A stretch of 64,000 nt of DNA, taken from an uncultured Flavobacteriales bacterium (lineage in GTDB: Bacteria; Bacteroidota; Bacteroidia; Flavobacteriales; BACL11). Below the pieces are notes generated by a model, which was not told the DNA's origin, did no database searches, and saw only the letters and a program-made list of their open reading frames with translations. A program made the translations under genes and the position numbers. The number at the start of each line of letters is the position of its first letter. The stretch's first letter is position 1. Location of the stretch: positions 62,001 through 126,000 of the forward strand of contig CALSUJ010000001.1 in assembly GCA_943789505.1 (NCBI GenBank), given 5' to 3'. This document shows, piece by piece, positions 44,807-54,770 of this stretch.

Positions 44807-46468
44807 TTATTTTGTTAATGCAATAAAAGCTTCATTGGTTCTTAAATTTAAAAATTCTAAATCAATAGTAGCTTCTGCTTTATAGTTTGCATTTGAAGTA
44901 ATAGCATTTTTTAAGTTGCTAATTACAGCATCATTTTCTCCTGATCTTGCAGCAGCAATTGCATTTAAGTAATGGCAAGCAGCGGTTGCTTCATTGCAAG
45001 TTGAATTTTTGCCATTCAAAATTTGTGACAAGACAGCATTATGTGATTTTCCATTTTTGAAAAATCTTGCTGCTTTTTTGTACTCACCCTGTCTTATGTC
45101 TAAAGTAGCTTGGTTGAATTCAGAAGTATTTGCTTTGTCAAAAAGTACTTGTGCATTTGCTAATTTACCAATTCTTGCTGCAATAATTCCTTTATTTGTA
45201 CATATGTCAGAATTTTCACTTGAAATAGATACAGCTTTATTAAGATAATCCATAGCAGTATTTAAGTCTCCATTTGCTATGTGCATGCAGGCAATATTGT
45301 TATGTCCTCTCCAATCATTATATAATTCAACAGCCTTGTTGTAAATACCTTTTTTAGTTTCTGCATCATTAGTTAAAGTTGCTGAGAATAATAATTCTTT
45401 TACATCTAAAACTTCAGGAGTTGTTGTTGAAAGTGCTGCGATTTCTTCATCAGTTCTTTTAGGTTCGAAAGAGCGAATTACAATAATTGCTTTTCTTAAT
45501 TGTGGTAAAACATCATCTTGAAGTGCATCATAAATTTCAGCTAAATCTCTTATTTGTCTCTCTCTTAATTCTAAATCTTCAACAGAATTCACAATTTTAT
45601 TAATTCTTCTTTTGTCTTTTATATCAGATGCTTGAACTAGAGATTCAAATCCTGCCCAGTCCTCTCCAATTGAAGTTTCGGTATATAATTCAGTATTTCT
45701 TGCCCCATCAACTTTTAAAGTACGCAATAATCTTTTAGTATAACTAAGTGTGCTTTTCATTCTATTGTCAGAAACATTATCATTCATGTTTACTGACCCT
45801 TCAGGAGAAGCAAAAGATTTAATTTCAATAGAATGTGTTTTGTATCCATTTTCAGCAAATGCTGTTAATTTCTTAATGTCTCCGTCACTTTTTTCAGTTG
45901 TTCTGATGTTAGCTTGGTTTACTAAGAAATAAATAGTTGCTGTTTCTTCTAAGATAGTTTCATGCTCGTAGCCATGATTATTGTTTGCTAATTCTTCATT
46001 GTTAAGCACTCTTGTTGATGTTGCAATTACACCATTTGCAATATTGATAGGGCCTAATACTTTTTCTTTATCTTTTAATTTTGCAATAGCTCTTAATTCC
46101 AAAGTAGAATTCTTCATATCTGCATCATATTTGATCGCATCTTGATAGTTAAAATTACCTCCAGTAGCTTTAAAAATGGTTGCTTCACCTCCTGTTGCTT
46201 CTTCACCTTGTATCGTAATAGTTTTAAAAGCAGTTTCGCCATTAGCATATACTAGTACTGGAGTAAAATCAACAGTTGCTTTTTTTGCGAAATAGTTTTC
46301 GCCAAAAGTTGCGTCTAATGTTAACGTTACATTGCCAGCATGTGTTTGTAAAGTTGAAGGCGTTACAGTATAGCTTACTGTTTCATATTTACTTGCCATA
46401 TTATTTAATCCACAACTACTTATTGCAGTAGCTAAAATTAAAATGTAAAATATTTTTGAAAGTCCCAT
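44807..46468 (-). CDS. OmpA-like lipoprotein with TPR repeats
   Basis: A 553-residue predicted lipoprotein: signal MGLSKIFYILILATAISSC with Cys19 as the anchor. A beta-rich N-terminal region (to about residue 175) is followed by an OmpA-like segment (ATIYFLVNQANIRTTEKSDGD, then IEIKSFASPEGSVNMNDNVSDNRM near 215-240) and C-terminal TPR-type helices (NNIACMHIANGDLNTAMDYLNKAVSISSEN). The OmpA core is divergent, so peptidoglycan binding is only likely. The order OmpA then TPR is the reverse of T9SS PorE, so I do not call it PorE. It has its own promoter element at 46499-46506 and a terminator. Confidence 0.82.
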   Translation of the reverse strand: MGLSKIFYILILATAISSCGLNNMASKYETVSYTVTPSTLQTHAGNVTLTLDATFGENYFAKKATVDFTPVLVYANGETAFKTITIQGEEATGGEATIFKATGGNFNYQDAIKYDADMKNSTLELRAIAKLKDKEKVLGPINIANGVIATSTRVLNNEELANNNHGYEHETILEETATIYFLVNQANIRTTEKSDGDIKKLTAFAENGYKTHSIEIKSFASPEGSVNMNDNVSDNRMKSTLSYTKRLLRTLKVDGARNTELYTETSIGEDWAGFESLVQASDIKDKRRINKIVNSVEDLELRERQIRDLAEIYDALQDDVLPQLRKAIIVIRSFEPKRTDEEIAALSTTTPEVLDVKELLFSATLTNDAETKKGIYNKAVELYNDWRGHNNIACMHIANGDLNTAMDYLNKAVSISSENSDICTNKGIIAARIGKLANAQVLFDKANTSEFNQATLDIRQGEYKKAARFFKNGKSHNAVLSQILNGKNSTCNEATAACHYLNAIAAARSGENDAVISNLKNAITSNANYKAEATIDLEFLNLRTNEAFIALTK

Positions 46469-46498
46469 CTCTTTGTTTTGTTTAATTTATAATTATTG

Positions 46499-46506
46499 CA
46501 AAAATA
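46499..46506 (-). promoter_or_regulatory. Predicted -7 element for the OmpA/TPR lipoprotein gene
   Basis: The minus strand reads TATTTTTG, a full match to TAnnTTTG, with 30 bases to the ATG at 46468. Confidence 0.5.
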
Positions 46507-46589
46507 GAAAATTATTAAACATCCTTACTCCTTAATTCACGGGTTTTACAAAATATTTGTTAGTAATTAAGAATCTAGTTATTTTTTGT

Positions 46590-46597
46590 TATTTTTG
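46590..46597 (+). promoter_or_regulatory. Predicted -7 element for the 46.6 kb barrel gene
   Basis: TATTTTTG matches TAnnTTTG and lies 22 bases before the ATG at 46620. No TTG at standard -33 spacing is visible. Confidence 0.45.
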
Positions 46598-46619
46598 TAA
46601 TTAAACAAAAACAAATATT

Positions 46620-47456
46620 ATGAATAATAAATTTACATTAGCAGTTGTTGTTTCCTTTCTTTCATTTAGCTTAGTTTCAGCACAAGAAGTTTATAAATTT
46701 GATTCAAAAGAATTGCTTAAAGGCTGTTCCATTGGCTTTAATTATGGTATAACTAAATTTAATGGAGATATTAGTCAGTATGATTTTGCCTCTTCTGAAC
46801 AAAATGATCAGTATGGAAAAACATTTTTCGAAGATTCAAGATCAGCATATTTTCTAAGTTTAGAGAAAAAGATTAACGAGAAAGTTTCTTTTAGTATAGA
46901 ATATGTTAATGGAGAGTTTGCTGGGTTGAGGAGACCAAATGAATATGAAGGTTATAAAATTGATTATCCTTACGAGATCACAGAAGGGTCCTTAGATGGA
47001 AATAAATTTGTAACATCCTTTAATGAAGCAGATATTTTGTTAAATTATGATTTAAATTCTAATATTGAAAAACTGATAAAAACAGAATTACCTAAAAATA
47101 TTTCTGTTATTGTGAAAATGGGGTTAGGTTATAATTCATTTAGAAGTTTAAGGACAAATTTATATACTGATGAGTATGTATATAGTTTTGGCTATGATGA
47201 GCTTACAAAAAATGAATCAAATGATCCAGTCTCTGAGTCTGTTTTTGTTGCAGGTACTAAATTAAAGTATAAATTTGAAAAGGGTATAAGTTTAGTATTG
47301 GATTACACTATTAGAGTTATTAATTCAGATAAATGGGATTCATCAATTATGGAAGGTGGACAGGGTAAGGATAGATTCTCTTTCCTATCATTTGGATTGG
47401 CTTATGATCTTGGAGAATTCAATAAAGTTAAAGAAATTATTGAATCTAAGGATTAA
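46620..47456 (+). CDS. Predicted outer-membrane beta-barrel protein
   Basis: A 278-residue protein with signal peptide ending LSFSLVSAQ (about residues 1-21) and amphipathic strands through the rest, including GCSIGFNYGITKFNGDISQYD, MGLGYNSFRSLRTNLYTDEY and RFSFLSFGLAYDLGEF. The start resembles the opening strands of small Bacteroidota barrels, such as the outer-membrane proteins with internal GDISQ-type turns. I do not recognise a specific function. It is transcribed divergently from the OmpA/TPR lipoprotein, and converges on the methyltransferase gene with a ten-base gap and no terminator. Confidence 0.7.
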   Translation: MNNKFTLAVVVSFLSFSLVSAQEVYKFDSKELLKGCSIGFNYGITKFNGDISQYDFASSEQNDQYGKTFFEDSRSAYFLSLEKKINEKVSFSIEYVNGEFAGLRRPNEYEGYKIDYPYEITEGSLDGNKFVTSFNEADILLNYDLNSNIEKLIKTELPKNISVIVKMGLGYNSFRSLRTNLYTDEYVYSFGYDELTKNESNDPVSESVFVAGTKLKYKFEKGISLVLDYTIRVINSDKWDSSIMEGGQGKDRFSFLSFGLAYDLGEFNKVKEIIESKD

Positions 47457-47466
47457 CAATTTCTAA

Positions 47467-47994
47467 TTAAGTATTCATTTTCTCCCATATTTTCCAAATA
47501 AGAATTCCAGCGCTAACAGATACGTTTAATGAATGTTTTGTGCCAAATTGAGGTATTTCAATTGCTTCATTACAAATATCAATAACTTCTTGAGAAACCC
47601 CATTAACTTCATTTCCCATTATAATGGCAATTGGTTTTTTAGGTAATTCAAATTCGTTTAGTTTAGTGGATTTATCTACTTGTTCTATACCTACAACGTG
47701 ATATCCGTCTTTAATTAGTTGTTTTACAGCATCAGTTGTATTTTTAATGTACTTCCAATTTACAGAGTCAGTTGACCCAAGTGCAGCTTTTCTGATTTCC
47801 TTATTAGGAGGAGTGGCTGTTATACCGCATAGTATAATTTTCTCAATTAAAAAAGCATCAGAAGTACGAAATACAGATCCTACATTTAAGGCGCTTCTTA
47901 CATTGTCCAGCACTATTGTAATAGGTGTTTTTTCAGCGCTTTTAAATTCTTCAATATTTATTCTTTGTAAATCTTTGTTTTTTAACTTTTTCAT
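47467..47994 (-). CDS. SpoU/TrmH-family RNA 2'-O-methyltransferase
   Basis: A 175-residue SPOUT methyltransferase that methylates ribose in tRNA or rRNA using SAM through the knotted C-terminal fold. Motif 1 is [19 protein letters not shown] near residue 29, motif 2 [19 protein letters not shown] near 121 and motif 3 [23 protein letters not shown] near 146. I use the ATG at 47994 over the GTG immediately before it. Short length resembles the minimal SPOUT enzymes such as TrmL; the exact target nucleotide is not determined. It is divergent from mutS with a 35-base gap. Confidence 0.9.
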   Translation of the reverse strand: MKKLKNKDLQRINIEEFKSAEKTPITIVLDNVRSALNVGSVFRTSDAFLIEKIILCGITATPPNKEIRKAALGSTDSVNWKYIKNTTDAVKQLIKDGYHVVGIEQVDKSTKLNEFELPKKPIAIIMGNEVNGVSQEVIDICNEAIEIPQFGTKHSLNVSVSAGILIWKIWEKMNT

Positions 47995-47998
47995 CACT

Positions 47999-48006
47999 TA
48001 TATTTG
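47999..48006 (+). promoter_or_regulatory. Predicted promoter of mutS
   Basis: TATATTTG is a full TAnnTTTG match; TTG at 47975-47977 is 21 bases upstream. A second match, TATTTTTG, ends at the first G of the proposed mutS start codon, but it would leave that start untranscribed. Confidence 0.55.
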
Positions 48007-48029
48007 TTGCAAAATTAAAGAATATATTT

Positions 48030-50630
48030 TTGTCAGTAAAGAAGAAGAAAGAAAAGAAAATTTCTCCCTTAATGGGGCAATATAATGCAATAAAAACAAA
48101 GCATCCTGGCGCTTTATTATTATTTCGAGTTGGTGATTTTTATGAAACCTTTGGGGAAGATGCTGTCAAAGCATCTAGGATTTTAGGAATTGTACTTACA
48201 GCAAGGAATAATGGGGATTCAAAAATTGAATTAGCTGGCTTTCCTTATCATTCATTAGATACTTACTTGCCTAAATTAGTAAGGGCAGGAGAAAGAGTTG
48301 CGATCTGTGACCAGTTAGAAGATCCAAAACAGGCAAAAGGAATAGTTAAAAGAGGAGTTACTGAATTGGTAACTCCAGGTGTATCGTACAATGGATTAAC
48401 GCTAGAATCAAATAGAAATAATTTTTTAGCAGCAGTTTTTTATGGAAAGAAAAATATTGGAGTTTCTTTCTTAGATATTTCAACAGGAGAGTTTCTAATA
48501 GCAGAAGGTAATAGTGATTATGTAGACAAATTATTGCAAAGTTTGAGCCCTACTGAAGTAATTTATCAGAAAACAAAAAACAAAAAATTTGAAGAAGATT
48601 TTGGTACTTCTTTCTATACTTATATGTTGGATGATTGGGCGTTTACAACTGATTATACCAATGATTTATTGCACAAGCAATTTGACACAAATTCCTTAAA
48701 AGGTTTTGGTGTTACTGAGCTAACTGATGGTGTTATTGCTGCAGGTGTGGCATTACATTATTTAAATGAAACGCATCATCATCAAACAAAACATATTTTA
48801 GGAATTTCACGCATTGAAGAAGAAAAATATGTGTGGATGGATAGATTTACAATTAGAAATTTGGAATTATTTTATTCGCCAAATGATGGTGCCAAAACAT
48901 TCATTGAGGTGTTGGATGATACAAAATCAGCAATGGGAGCCAGGATGCTGAGAAGATGGTTGGCCTTGCCCCTAAAAAATATAGAGCAAATATCTGTACG
49001 CCATAACATAGTTGATCAGATGCTTGCAAGTGAAGATCTTTCAAATGTGCTTTCTGAGCAGATATCTAGCATTGGAGATTTAGAACGCTTGATATCAAAA
49101 GTAGCTACTCTACGCATAAACCCAAGGGAATGCGCAAGATTAAAAGATGCTTTAATTGCTTTGAAACCTATTCAAGAAATTTGCTCTTCATCTTGCAAAG
49201 ATTTAGAACAATTAGCTGTTAAGATAAATACTTGTGACACTATAAAGGATAGGATAGAAAAGGAATTAAGTGATAATCCCCCTATGCTGGTCCATAAAGG
49301 TAATGTTATAAAAGAAGGGGTAAATAAGGAGCTTGATGAATTGCGTTCTATTCAAAACTCAGGAAAGGATTATTTGGATAAAATGCTTGAGAGAGAGATT
49401 GAGCGGACTGGAATTACCTCTTTAAAGATATCCTTTAATAATGTATTTGGTTATTATTTGGAGGTGAGAAATAGGTTTAAGGAGCAAGTGCCAGATAAGT
49501 GGATTAGAAAACAAACGCTTGTTAATGCTGAGCGCTATATAACTGAAGAGTTAAAGGAATATGAACACAAGATTTTAAGTGCTGAAGGTAGAATTTCAGA
49601 AATTGAAAATGGCCTATTTTCTGAATTAGTACAAAGTATAGTAGAACATATTCAGGTGATACAGCAAAATGCTTATATAATTTCACAATTGGATTGTTTG
49701 CTTTCATTCTCTTCTATAGCAAAAACACATAATTATGCTAAACCAAGTGTTAATACTGGTTCTGATTTAATAATAAGAAAAGGTAGACACCCTGTAATTG
49801 AACAGCAATTGGAAATGGGAACGCCTTATATTCCTAATGATGTAACATTAGATAGAGAAAAGCAACAAATCATGATGATAACTGGACCTAATATGTCTGG
49901 TAAATCAGCTTTGTTAAGGCAAACTGCACTTATTGTGCTAATGGCTCAAATAGGAAGTTTTGTTTCTGCAGAAGGTGCAGAAATCGGTTTGGTAGACAAG
50001 ATATTTACTAGAGTAGGGGCTTCCGATAATATATCAATGGGAGAGTCTACTTTTATGGTGGAAATGAATGAAACTGCTAGTATTATGAATAATCTGTCGG
50101 ATAATAGCTTGATATTATTAGATGAAATAGGGCGTGGGACAAGTACTTATGATGGCATCTCTATTGCTTGGGCAATTGCTGAATATTTGCATGAGCATCC
50201 TACGAAAGCAAAAACATTGTTTGCTACTCATTATCATGAACTAAATGAAATGACAGAGCAATTTTCTAGAGTAAGAAATTATAATGTATCAGTAAAGGAA
50301 AGTGGAAAAAACATTATTTTTATCAGAACATTAAAGGAAGGGGGGAGTGAGCATAGTTTTGGTATACATGTAGCGAAAATGGCCGGTATGCCAAAGCAGA
50401 TAGTAAGAAAAGCAGAAAAAATTTTGAAACAATTAGAATCTTTAAGAACAAAAGAAAGTAATACTGAAGCGATAACTGATGGAAGTGATATGCAGTTGAG
50501 CTTTTTTAAGTTAGATGACCCTATTTTAGAAGAGTTAAGAGATGAGATAAAAATATTGGATATCAATACATTAACGCCAGTTGAAGCTTTGATGAAATTG
50601 AATGAGATAAAAAAACTATTAGGAAAGTAG
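48030..50630 (+). CDS. mutS: DNA mismatch repair protein MutS
   Basis: An 866-residue MutS that recognises mismatches and starts repair with MutL. The mismatch-binding domain has [17 protein letters not shown] near residue 30, including the Phe-x-Glu wedge (FYETF). The ATPase has Walker [15 protein letters not shown] and the signature [14 protein letters not shown] start at the TTG at 48030 because it gives the conserved Lys-rich N-terminus and [11 protein letters not shown]; the first ATG is 14 codons later. No MutL gene is nearby. It is followed after 49 bases by tRNA-Gly. Confidence 0.95.
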   Translation: MSVKKKKEKKISPLMGQYNAIKTKHPGALLLFRVGDFYETFGEDAVKASRILGIVLTARNNGDSKIELAGFPYHSLDTYLPKLVRAGERVAICDQLEDPKQAKGIVKRGVTELVTPGVSYNGLTLESNRNNFLAAVFYGKKNIGVSFLDISTGEFLIAEGNSDYVDKLLQSLSPTEVIYQKTKNKKFEEDFGTSFYTYMLDDWAFTTDYTNDLLHKQFDTNSLKGFGVTELTDGVIAAGVALHYLNETHHHQTKHILGISRIEEEKYVWMDRFTIRNLELFYSPNDGAKTFIEVLDDTKSAMGARMLRRWLALPLKNIEQISVRHNIVDQMLASEDLSNVLSEQISSIGDLERLISKVATLRINPRECARLKDALIALKPIQEICSSSCKDLEQLAVKINTCDTIKDRIEKELSDNPPMLVHKGNVIKEGVNKELDELRSIQNSGKDYLDKMLEREIERTGITSLKISFNNVFGYYLEVRNRFKEQVPDKWIRKQTLVNAERYITEELKEYEHKILSAEGRISEIENGLFSELVQSIVEHIQVIQQNAYIISQLDCLLSFSSIAKTHNYAKPSVNTGSDLIIRKGRHPVIEQQLEMGTPYIPNDVTLDREKQQIMMITGPNMSGKSALLRQTALIVLMAQIGSFVSAEGAEIGLVDKIFTRVGASDNISMGESTFMVEMNETASIMNNLSDNSLILLDEIGRGTSTYDGISIAWAIAEYLHEHPTKAKTLFATHYHELNEMTEQFSRVRNYNVSVKESGKNIIFIRTLKEGGSEHSFGIHVAKMAGMPKQIVRKAEKILKQLESLRTKESNTEAITDGSDMQLSFFKLDDPILEELRDEIKILDINTLTPVEALMKLNEIKKLLGK

Positions 50631-50660
50631 TTTTTGGTTTTGTAGTATTGATTATTTAAT

Positions 50661-50668
50661 TAAATTTG
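50661..50668 (+). promoter_or_regulatory. Promoter of the tRNA-Gly/tRNA-Leu unit
   Basis: TAAATTTG matches TAnnTTTG; TTG at 50640-50642 is 18 bases upstream. The tRNA starts 12 bases after the element. Confidence 0.6.
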
Positions 50669-50679
50669 CCGTCCATATT

Positions 50680-50751
50680 GCGAGTGTAGCTCAGGGGTAG
50701 AGCATCACCTTGCCAAGGTGGGGGTCGTGAGTTCGAATCTCATCACTCGCT
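50680..50751 (+). tRNA. tRNA-Gly (anticodon GCC)
   Basis: A 72-base cloverleaf: acceptor GCGAGTG pairs with CACTCGC; the anticodon stem CACCT/AGGTG surrounds loop TGCCA with anticodon GCC; T-arm contains GTTCGAATC. No encoded CCA. It is followed 33 bases later by tRNA-Leu. Confidence 0.95.
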
Positions 50752-50784
50752 CGCAAGTTCTTTAAAAAACAAAACATTTACCCT

Positions 50785-50868
50785 GCCCGGGTGGTGGAAT
50801 TGGTAGACACGTTGGACTTAAAATCCAATGGACATTAGTCCGTACGGGTTCAAGTCCCGTCCCGGGTA
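50785..50868 (+). tRNA. tRNA-Leu (anticodon TAA)
   Basis: An 84-base class II tRNA: acceptor GCCCGGG with CCCGGGT, anticodon stem TTGGA/TCCAA around CTTAAAA, a variable arm, and T-loop TTCAAGT. Anticodon TAA reads leucine UUA, the commonest leucine codon in this AT-rich DNA. CCA is not encoded. Confidence 0.96.
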
Positions 50869-50869
50869 C

Positions 50870-50901
50870 AAAAAGCAGAGACGAAAGTCTCTGCTTTTTT
50901 G
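50870..50901 (+). terminator. Terminator after the tRNA pair
   Basis: Arms AAAAAGCAGAGAC and GTCTCTGCTTTTT with a GAAA tetraloop and a T-run directly follow tRNA-Leu. Confidence 0.9.
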
Positions 50902-50950
50902 TTTTTAAATGCTTTTGCTGGTAAAATAACGTTAGAATTATTTTAAGAAT

Positions 50951-52135
50951 TTAGATACTACTTAATATAATGTCAGTTGCTCCAGCATTATTTTTAATAT
51001 AGTTTTTACTTATTGAGCTGTCAAAATCGATAAAAGATAAAATAGTAGTTTCAAGTTCTGAGTGATTACTAATGTCTTTTGCAACTTCTAATTCTATCAA
51101 TTCATTTGCTTCTTTAAATTTTTGATAATTAGGTCCAAACACAACAGGTAATCCATAAGCAACAGCTTCAAGTATATTATGAATTCCTGACCCAAATCCT
51201 CCCCCAATATAAGCAAGGTCTCCATACTTATAGATGTTAGAAAGGATGCCAATACTGTCAATAATCAGCACGTTACTATTACTGATATTTGTACTATCTA
51301 CTTTTGAAAATAATAAAGCATTAGTCTGTTTTTTTAATTCATTAATATGATACATCTCATGTGGCGCAATAATGTATTTGTAATTAGGATTTTCCTTAAT
51401 ATATTTTGCTAAAATAGCCTCATCCTTAGGCCAAGTACTTCCACAAATAATGGTGGTTTTATTTTCGGAAAATTTTTCAATTAATGGAATGCTAATTGCG
51501 TTTTGAGTATTAGTAATAACGCTATCAAAACGGGTGTCGCCAGCAACAGTACAGTTGGAAAAACCAATTTTTTGTAATAATTCTTTTGAGTTGTTATCCT
51601 GAACAAAAAAATGACTTACGTTATTAAGTTGCTGTGCAAAAAAATCATATTTGAAAAAAGATTGTTCCTTCCTAAAGATACTAGAAAGTGAATAAAAAGG
51701 AATATTTTGTTTTTTGCACTCAGCCATATAATTGAACCAAAATTCATACTTAATAAAAATTACTTTTATAGGATTTACAATGTTTATGAATTTTTTTGCA
51801 TTTTTCTTTGTATCGGCAGGAAGGTAGAAAACCCAATCTACTTCATCATAGTTCTTACGAATTTCATAACCTGAAGGCGAAAAGAAAGTCAGTAATATTT
51901 TATGTGTTGGGTGTTTAATTTTGTAGCCTTCAATAATGGGTTTTCCTTGTTCAAATTCACCTAAAGAAGCACAATGAAACCAAACAATATCTTTATTGTC
52001 TTTTGTTGCTCCAGCTAGTTTTTGAAAAATACCTTTTCTGCCTTTTATCCATTGTTTAGCTTTAGGATTAAAAAGAGAAGCTATATTAATGGCAGTACTA
52101 AAAATCCAGATACTAATATTATAAAGAGTATTCAT
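50951..52135 (-). CDS. waaA: 3-deoxy-D-manno-octulosonic acid (Kdo) transferase
   Basis: A 394-residue GT30 enzyme adding Kdo from CMP-Kdo to lipid A precursor at the inner membrane. An N-terminal membrane anchor (NISIWIFSTAINIASLF) is followed by KDIVWFHCASLGEFEQGKPIIEGYK near 48-72, the conserved acceptor-side motif. The C-terminal half has IICGSTWPKDEAILAKYI and the donor-binding YIGGGFGSGIHNILEAVAYGLPVVFGP. It starts one base after the stop of the barrel-protein gene, on the same strand. Confidence 0.95.
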   Translation of the reverse strand: MNTLYNISIWIFSTAINIASLFNPKAKQWIKGRKGIFQKLAGATKDNKDIVWFHCASLGEFEQGKPIIEGYKIKHPTHKILLTFFSPSGYEIRKNYDEVDWVFYLPADTKKNAKKFINIVNPIKVIFIKYEFWFNYMAECKKQNIPFYSLSSIFRKEQSFFKYDFFAQQLNNVSHFFVQDNNSKELLQKIGFSNCTVAGDTRFDSVITNTQNAISIPLIEKFSENKTTIICGSTWPKDEAILAKYIKENPNYKYIIAPHEMYHINELKKQTNALLFSKVDSTNISNSNVLIIDSIGILSNIYKYGDLAYIGGGFGSGIHNILEAVAYGLPVVFGPNYQKFKEANELIELEVAKDISNHSELETTILSFIDFDSSISKNYIKNNAGATDIILSSI

Positions 52136-52867
52136 TTAGTAATAATGAAATTCTTCTTCATTTTTTCGGTGGATAGGGATAATTACCCCCATATTAATTC
52201 CTAATAGATTATTCAAGCTTCCTGTATTTGGGGTGTATTCTGCTTTGTCAAATAGGTATGGACGTTTATTTTTTGTATAAGCAATAATCATATTTATTCC
52301 AGCATACATCTGAAACTTTCCATTCGGACTATAAAATTTATAGCTTGCTTCCCATTTTGTGCTAATACCATTTGTTAATCGATCATATCCTTTTTTGTAT
52401 TCTTCATCCAATTGTGGTACGTTTTGGCTTTTAGTATCAATAAAAATTTGATGTTGCAAAAATCCTACTCCTGCTGAAAGATAAACCCCACTTAAATTAT
52501 TTTCTTTTGGATGATAAGCGTAACCTAAAAAAGCATGAACATCAAAACCTCTTTCCATAAGGTTTATGTTTGAATACGCTCCTTCCGCTCCAATTATTGC
52601 CCCAGTTGATGTAGTGATATTGTCAAAAATTGAAGTATCTTTTACATTATTACTAAACAGGTATCCTCCTTCTATTCCGTAAAACAGATTGTTTTCTTTT
52701 TCTTTAAAGAAAGAAAATCCGATAGATGAATTATCGCCAAATCGGTCAGCTAAGTCACCAATTGGCAATTGATGAGTATAGCCAAAAGTAATGGCGCTTT
52801 GCTTATTTTTTTGAGCAAAAGAGGTCAAATAAAAGCAAATAAAACAAAGTGTTATTAGGGTCCTCAT
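52136..52867 (-). CDS. Predicted outer-membrane barrel protein upstream of waaA
   Basis: A 243-residue protein with signal peptide LITLCFICFYLTSFAQ and alternating amphipathic strands typical of a small outer-membrane barrel (GYTHQLPIGDLADRFGDNSSIGFSF; GFDVHAFLGYAYHPK; YAGINMIIAYTKNKRP). I do not recognise its family further. It is probably co-transcribed with waaA, which begins directly after it, so a role in the outer membrane or LPS assembly is possible. The signal-bearing ATG at 52867 is the start. Confidence 0.7.
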   Translation of the reverse strand: MRTLITLCFICFYLTSFAQKNKQSAITFGYTHQLPIGDLADRFGDNSSIGFSFFKEKENNLFYGIEGGYLFSNNVKDTSIFDNITTSTGAIIGAEGAYSNINLMERGFDVHAFLGYAYHPKENNLSGVYLSAGVGFLQHQIFIDTKSQNVPQLDEEYKKGYDRLTNGISTKWEASYKFYSPNGKFQMYAGINMIIAYTKNKRPYLFDKAEYTPNTGSLNNLLGINMGVIIPIHRKNEEEFHYY

Positions 52868-52942
52868 AGTTGATTATCAGATTTGTGGGCTAAAATACAT
52901 TTTCAGTGGCTAATTAACGCAATGCATTGTATAATAATTGCC

Positions 52943-52950
52943 TATATTTG
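52943..52950 (+). promoter_or_regulatory. Possible -7 element for rfbB
   Basis: TATATTTG matches TAnnTTTG, 29 bases before the proposed TTG start. No -33 TTG at normal spacing is seen. Confidence 0.45.
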
Positions 52951-52979
52951 CTACCCATTTTAAAAAATGAAAAGAAAAG

Positions 52980-54029
52980 TTGAGAAAAACAATATTAATT
53001 ACTGGAGGAGCAGGCTTTATAGGTTCGCATGTTGTGCGTTTGTTTGTAAATAAATACCCAGATTATAAAATTATAAACCTGGATAAATTGACTTATGCTG
53101 GAAATCTTGAAAATTTAAGAGATATTGAAAATATGGATAATTATATTTTTGAAAAAGGAGATATAGTTGATCAAGGGTATGTTAACGATTTGTTTGCAAA
53201 ATATAATTTTGATGGTGTGATTCATTTGGCAGCTGAAAGCCATGTAGACCGTTCTATTAAAAACCCTATGGAATTTATCATGACTAATGTAGTAGGAACA
53301 GTTAACCTGTTGAATGCTGCAAAAAACTTGTGGAAAGGAAATGAAGCTGGAAAATTATTTTATCATGTATCAACTGATGAGGTTTACGGAAGTTTAGGCG
53401 ATACTGGTTTGTTTTTAGAAACTACTTCGTACGACCCTCAATCACCTTACTCATCATCAAAAGCAAGTTCCGATCATTTTGTAAGGGCTTATGGAAATAC
53501 TTATGGAATGCCTTATGTTATTTCAAATTGTTCTAATAATTACGGTCCTAACCAATTTCCTGAAAAGCTTCTTCCTCTTTTTATCAATAATATTCGAAAT
53601 GGAAAAGCTTTGCCAGTTTACGGTGATGGAAAATTTACAAGAGATTGGTTGTATGTAGTTGATCATGCAATTGCAATTGACAAAATATATCATGAAGGTA
53701 GAAATGGAGAAACCTATAATATTGGCGGTTTTAATGAATGGACAAATATTGATTTGATTAAAATACTATGTAAGCAAATGGATATTGCTTTAGGAAATGA
53801 AGTGGGAACTGCAGAGGAATTAATCACTTACGTCAAGGATAGACCTGGACACGATAAGCGTTACGCGATTGATGCTAATAAGTTGAAAAGTGAATTGGGT
53901 TGGGTGCCTTCCTTACAATTTGAAGAAGGATTGGTGAAAACTATTTCGTGGTATTTAGCTAATGAAAAATGGATGAAGAATATTACTTCTGGGGATTATC
54001 AAAAATATTACCAACAACAATATAATTAA
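52980..54029 (+). CDS. rfbB: dTDP-glucose 4,6-dehydratase
   Basis: A 349-residue extended short-chain dehydrogenase making dTDP-4-keto-6-deoxyglucose for surface sugars. NAD motif ITGGAGFIGSHVV lies at residues 7-19, and the catalytic STDEVYGSL and YSSSK sequences near 133 and 159 are present. The start is a TTG; an ATG 13 bases upstream is in a different frame. Homologs begin just like MRKTILITGG, supporting the TTG. It is followed directly by the phosphatase-like gene (next base after the stop), and other rhamnose-pathway genes are not in the window. Confidence 0.94.
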   Translation: MRKTILITGGAGFIGSHVVRLFVNKYPDYKIINLDKLTYAGNLENLRDIENMDNYIFEKGDIVDQGYVNDLFAKYNFDGVIHLAAESHVDRSIKNPMEFIMTNVVGTVNLLNAAKNLWKGNEAGKLFYHVSTDEVYGSLGDTGLFLETTSYDPQSPYSSSKASSDHFVRAYGNTYGMPYVISNCSNNYGPNQFPEKLLPLFINNIRNGKALPVYGDGKFTRDWLYVVDHAIAIDKIYHEGRNGETYNIGGFNEWTNIDLIKILCKQMDIALGNEVGTAEELITYVKDRPGHDKRYAIDANKLKSELGWVPSLQFEEGLVKTISWYLANEKWMKNITSGDYQKYYQQQYN

Positions 54030-54770
54030 ATGATATTAAAATGGTTTTCAAAAAAGAAGGAACAGAAGTGCGAACCACTTAATTTCTCTGTTTTAAAAAC
54101 TGATATTCATTCCCATTTTATTCCAGGAATTGATGATGGTTCTCCTGACATGGAAACGACAATAGCATTAATTGAAAAAATGCAAGGGTTGGGTTTTGAA
54201 AAGATAATTACCAGCCCACATGTGATGAGTGATTTTTATCAAAATTCTTCAGAAATAATTTTGAAAGGACTGGCTGATGTACGTAAGGAATTGAAAGCGA
54301 AAAACATTAATATGGAAATTGATGCGGTAGCTGAGTACTACATTGATTATGAGTTTGAACAGAAAATAGGTAAGGAAAAATTCCTAACTTTTGGTGATAA
54401 TTATATTTTGGTAGAGCTATCTTTTATGCAAGCACCAAGAAATCTTTTTGAGATTATTTTTAAATTGCAATTAGAAGGATACAAAGTAGTATTAGCTCAT
54501 CCTGAGAGGTATAATTATTATACAATTAAAGATTATGAAGATTTTATAAGTAGAGGGGTTCTTTTGCAGATTAATTTCCTTTCGTTAATTGGTTATTACT
54601 CTCCTCAAGTAAAGAAAAAAACTGAATCTTTAATTAATTCAGGTATGGTAAGCTTGGTAGGTACTGATTGTCATAATATGAATCATGCTGAACTTTATAA
54701 AAAATGCCAGACTCAAAAAGCCTGGCATGATTTAGTAGATAGCGGAAAATTATTAAACGCTAATTTATAA
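54030..54770 (+). CDS. CpsB/YwqE-type PHP-domain protein tyrosine phosphatase
   Basis: A 246-residue metal-dependent phosphatase of the PHP superfamily. The metal-binding HSHFIPGIDDGSPDMETTIALI is near residues 27-48, KIITSPHVMSD near 62 and VLAHPERYNYY near 152. CpsB/YwqE enzymes dephosphorylate the autokinases that control capsule polymerisation. Coupling to rfbB at the next base fits surface-polysaccharide synthesis, although no kinase or polymerase gene is in view. It is convergent with fabD, overlapping by six bases. Confidence 0.9.
   Translation: MILKWFSKKKEQKCEPLNFSVLKTDIHSHFIPGIDDGSPDMETTIALIEKMQGLGFEKIITSPHVMSDFYQNSSEIILKGLADVRKELKAKNINMEIDAVAEYYIDYEFEQKIGKEKFLTFGDNYILVELSFMQAPRNLFEIIFKLQLEGYKVVLAHPERYNYYTIKDYEDFISRGVLLQINFLSLIGYYSPQVKKKTESLINSGMVSLVGTDCHNMNHAELYKKCQTQKAWHDLVDSGKLLNANL

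Noticed and set aside
44807-46468. PorE, the T9SS peptidoglycan anchor
   Set aside because: OmpA-like and TPR parts are in the opposite order, and no beta-propeller or regulatory domain is visible.
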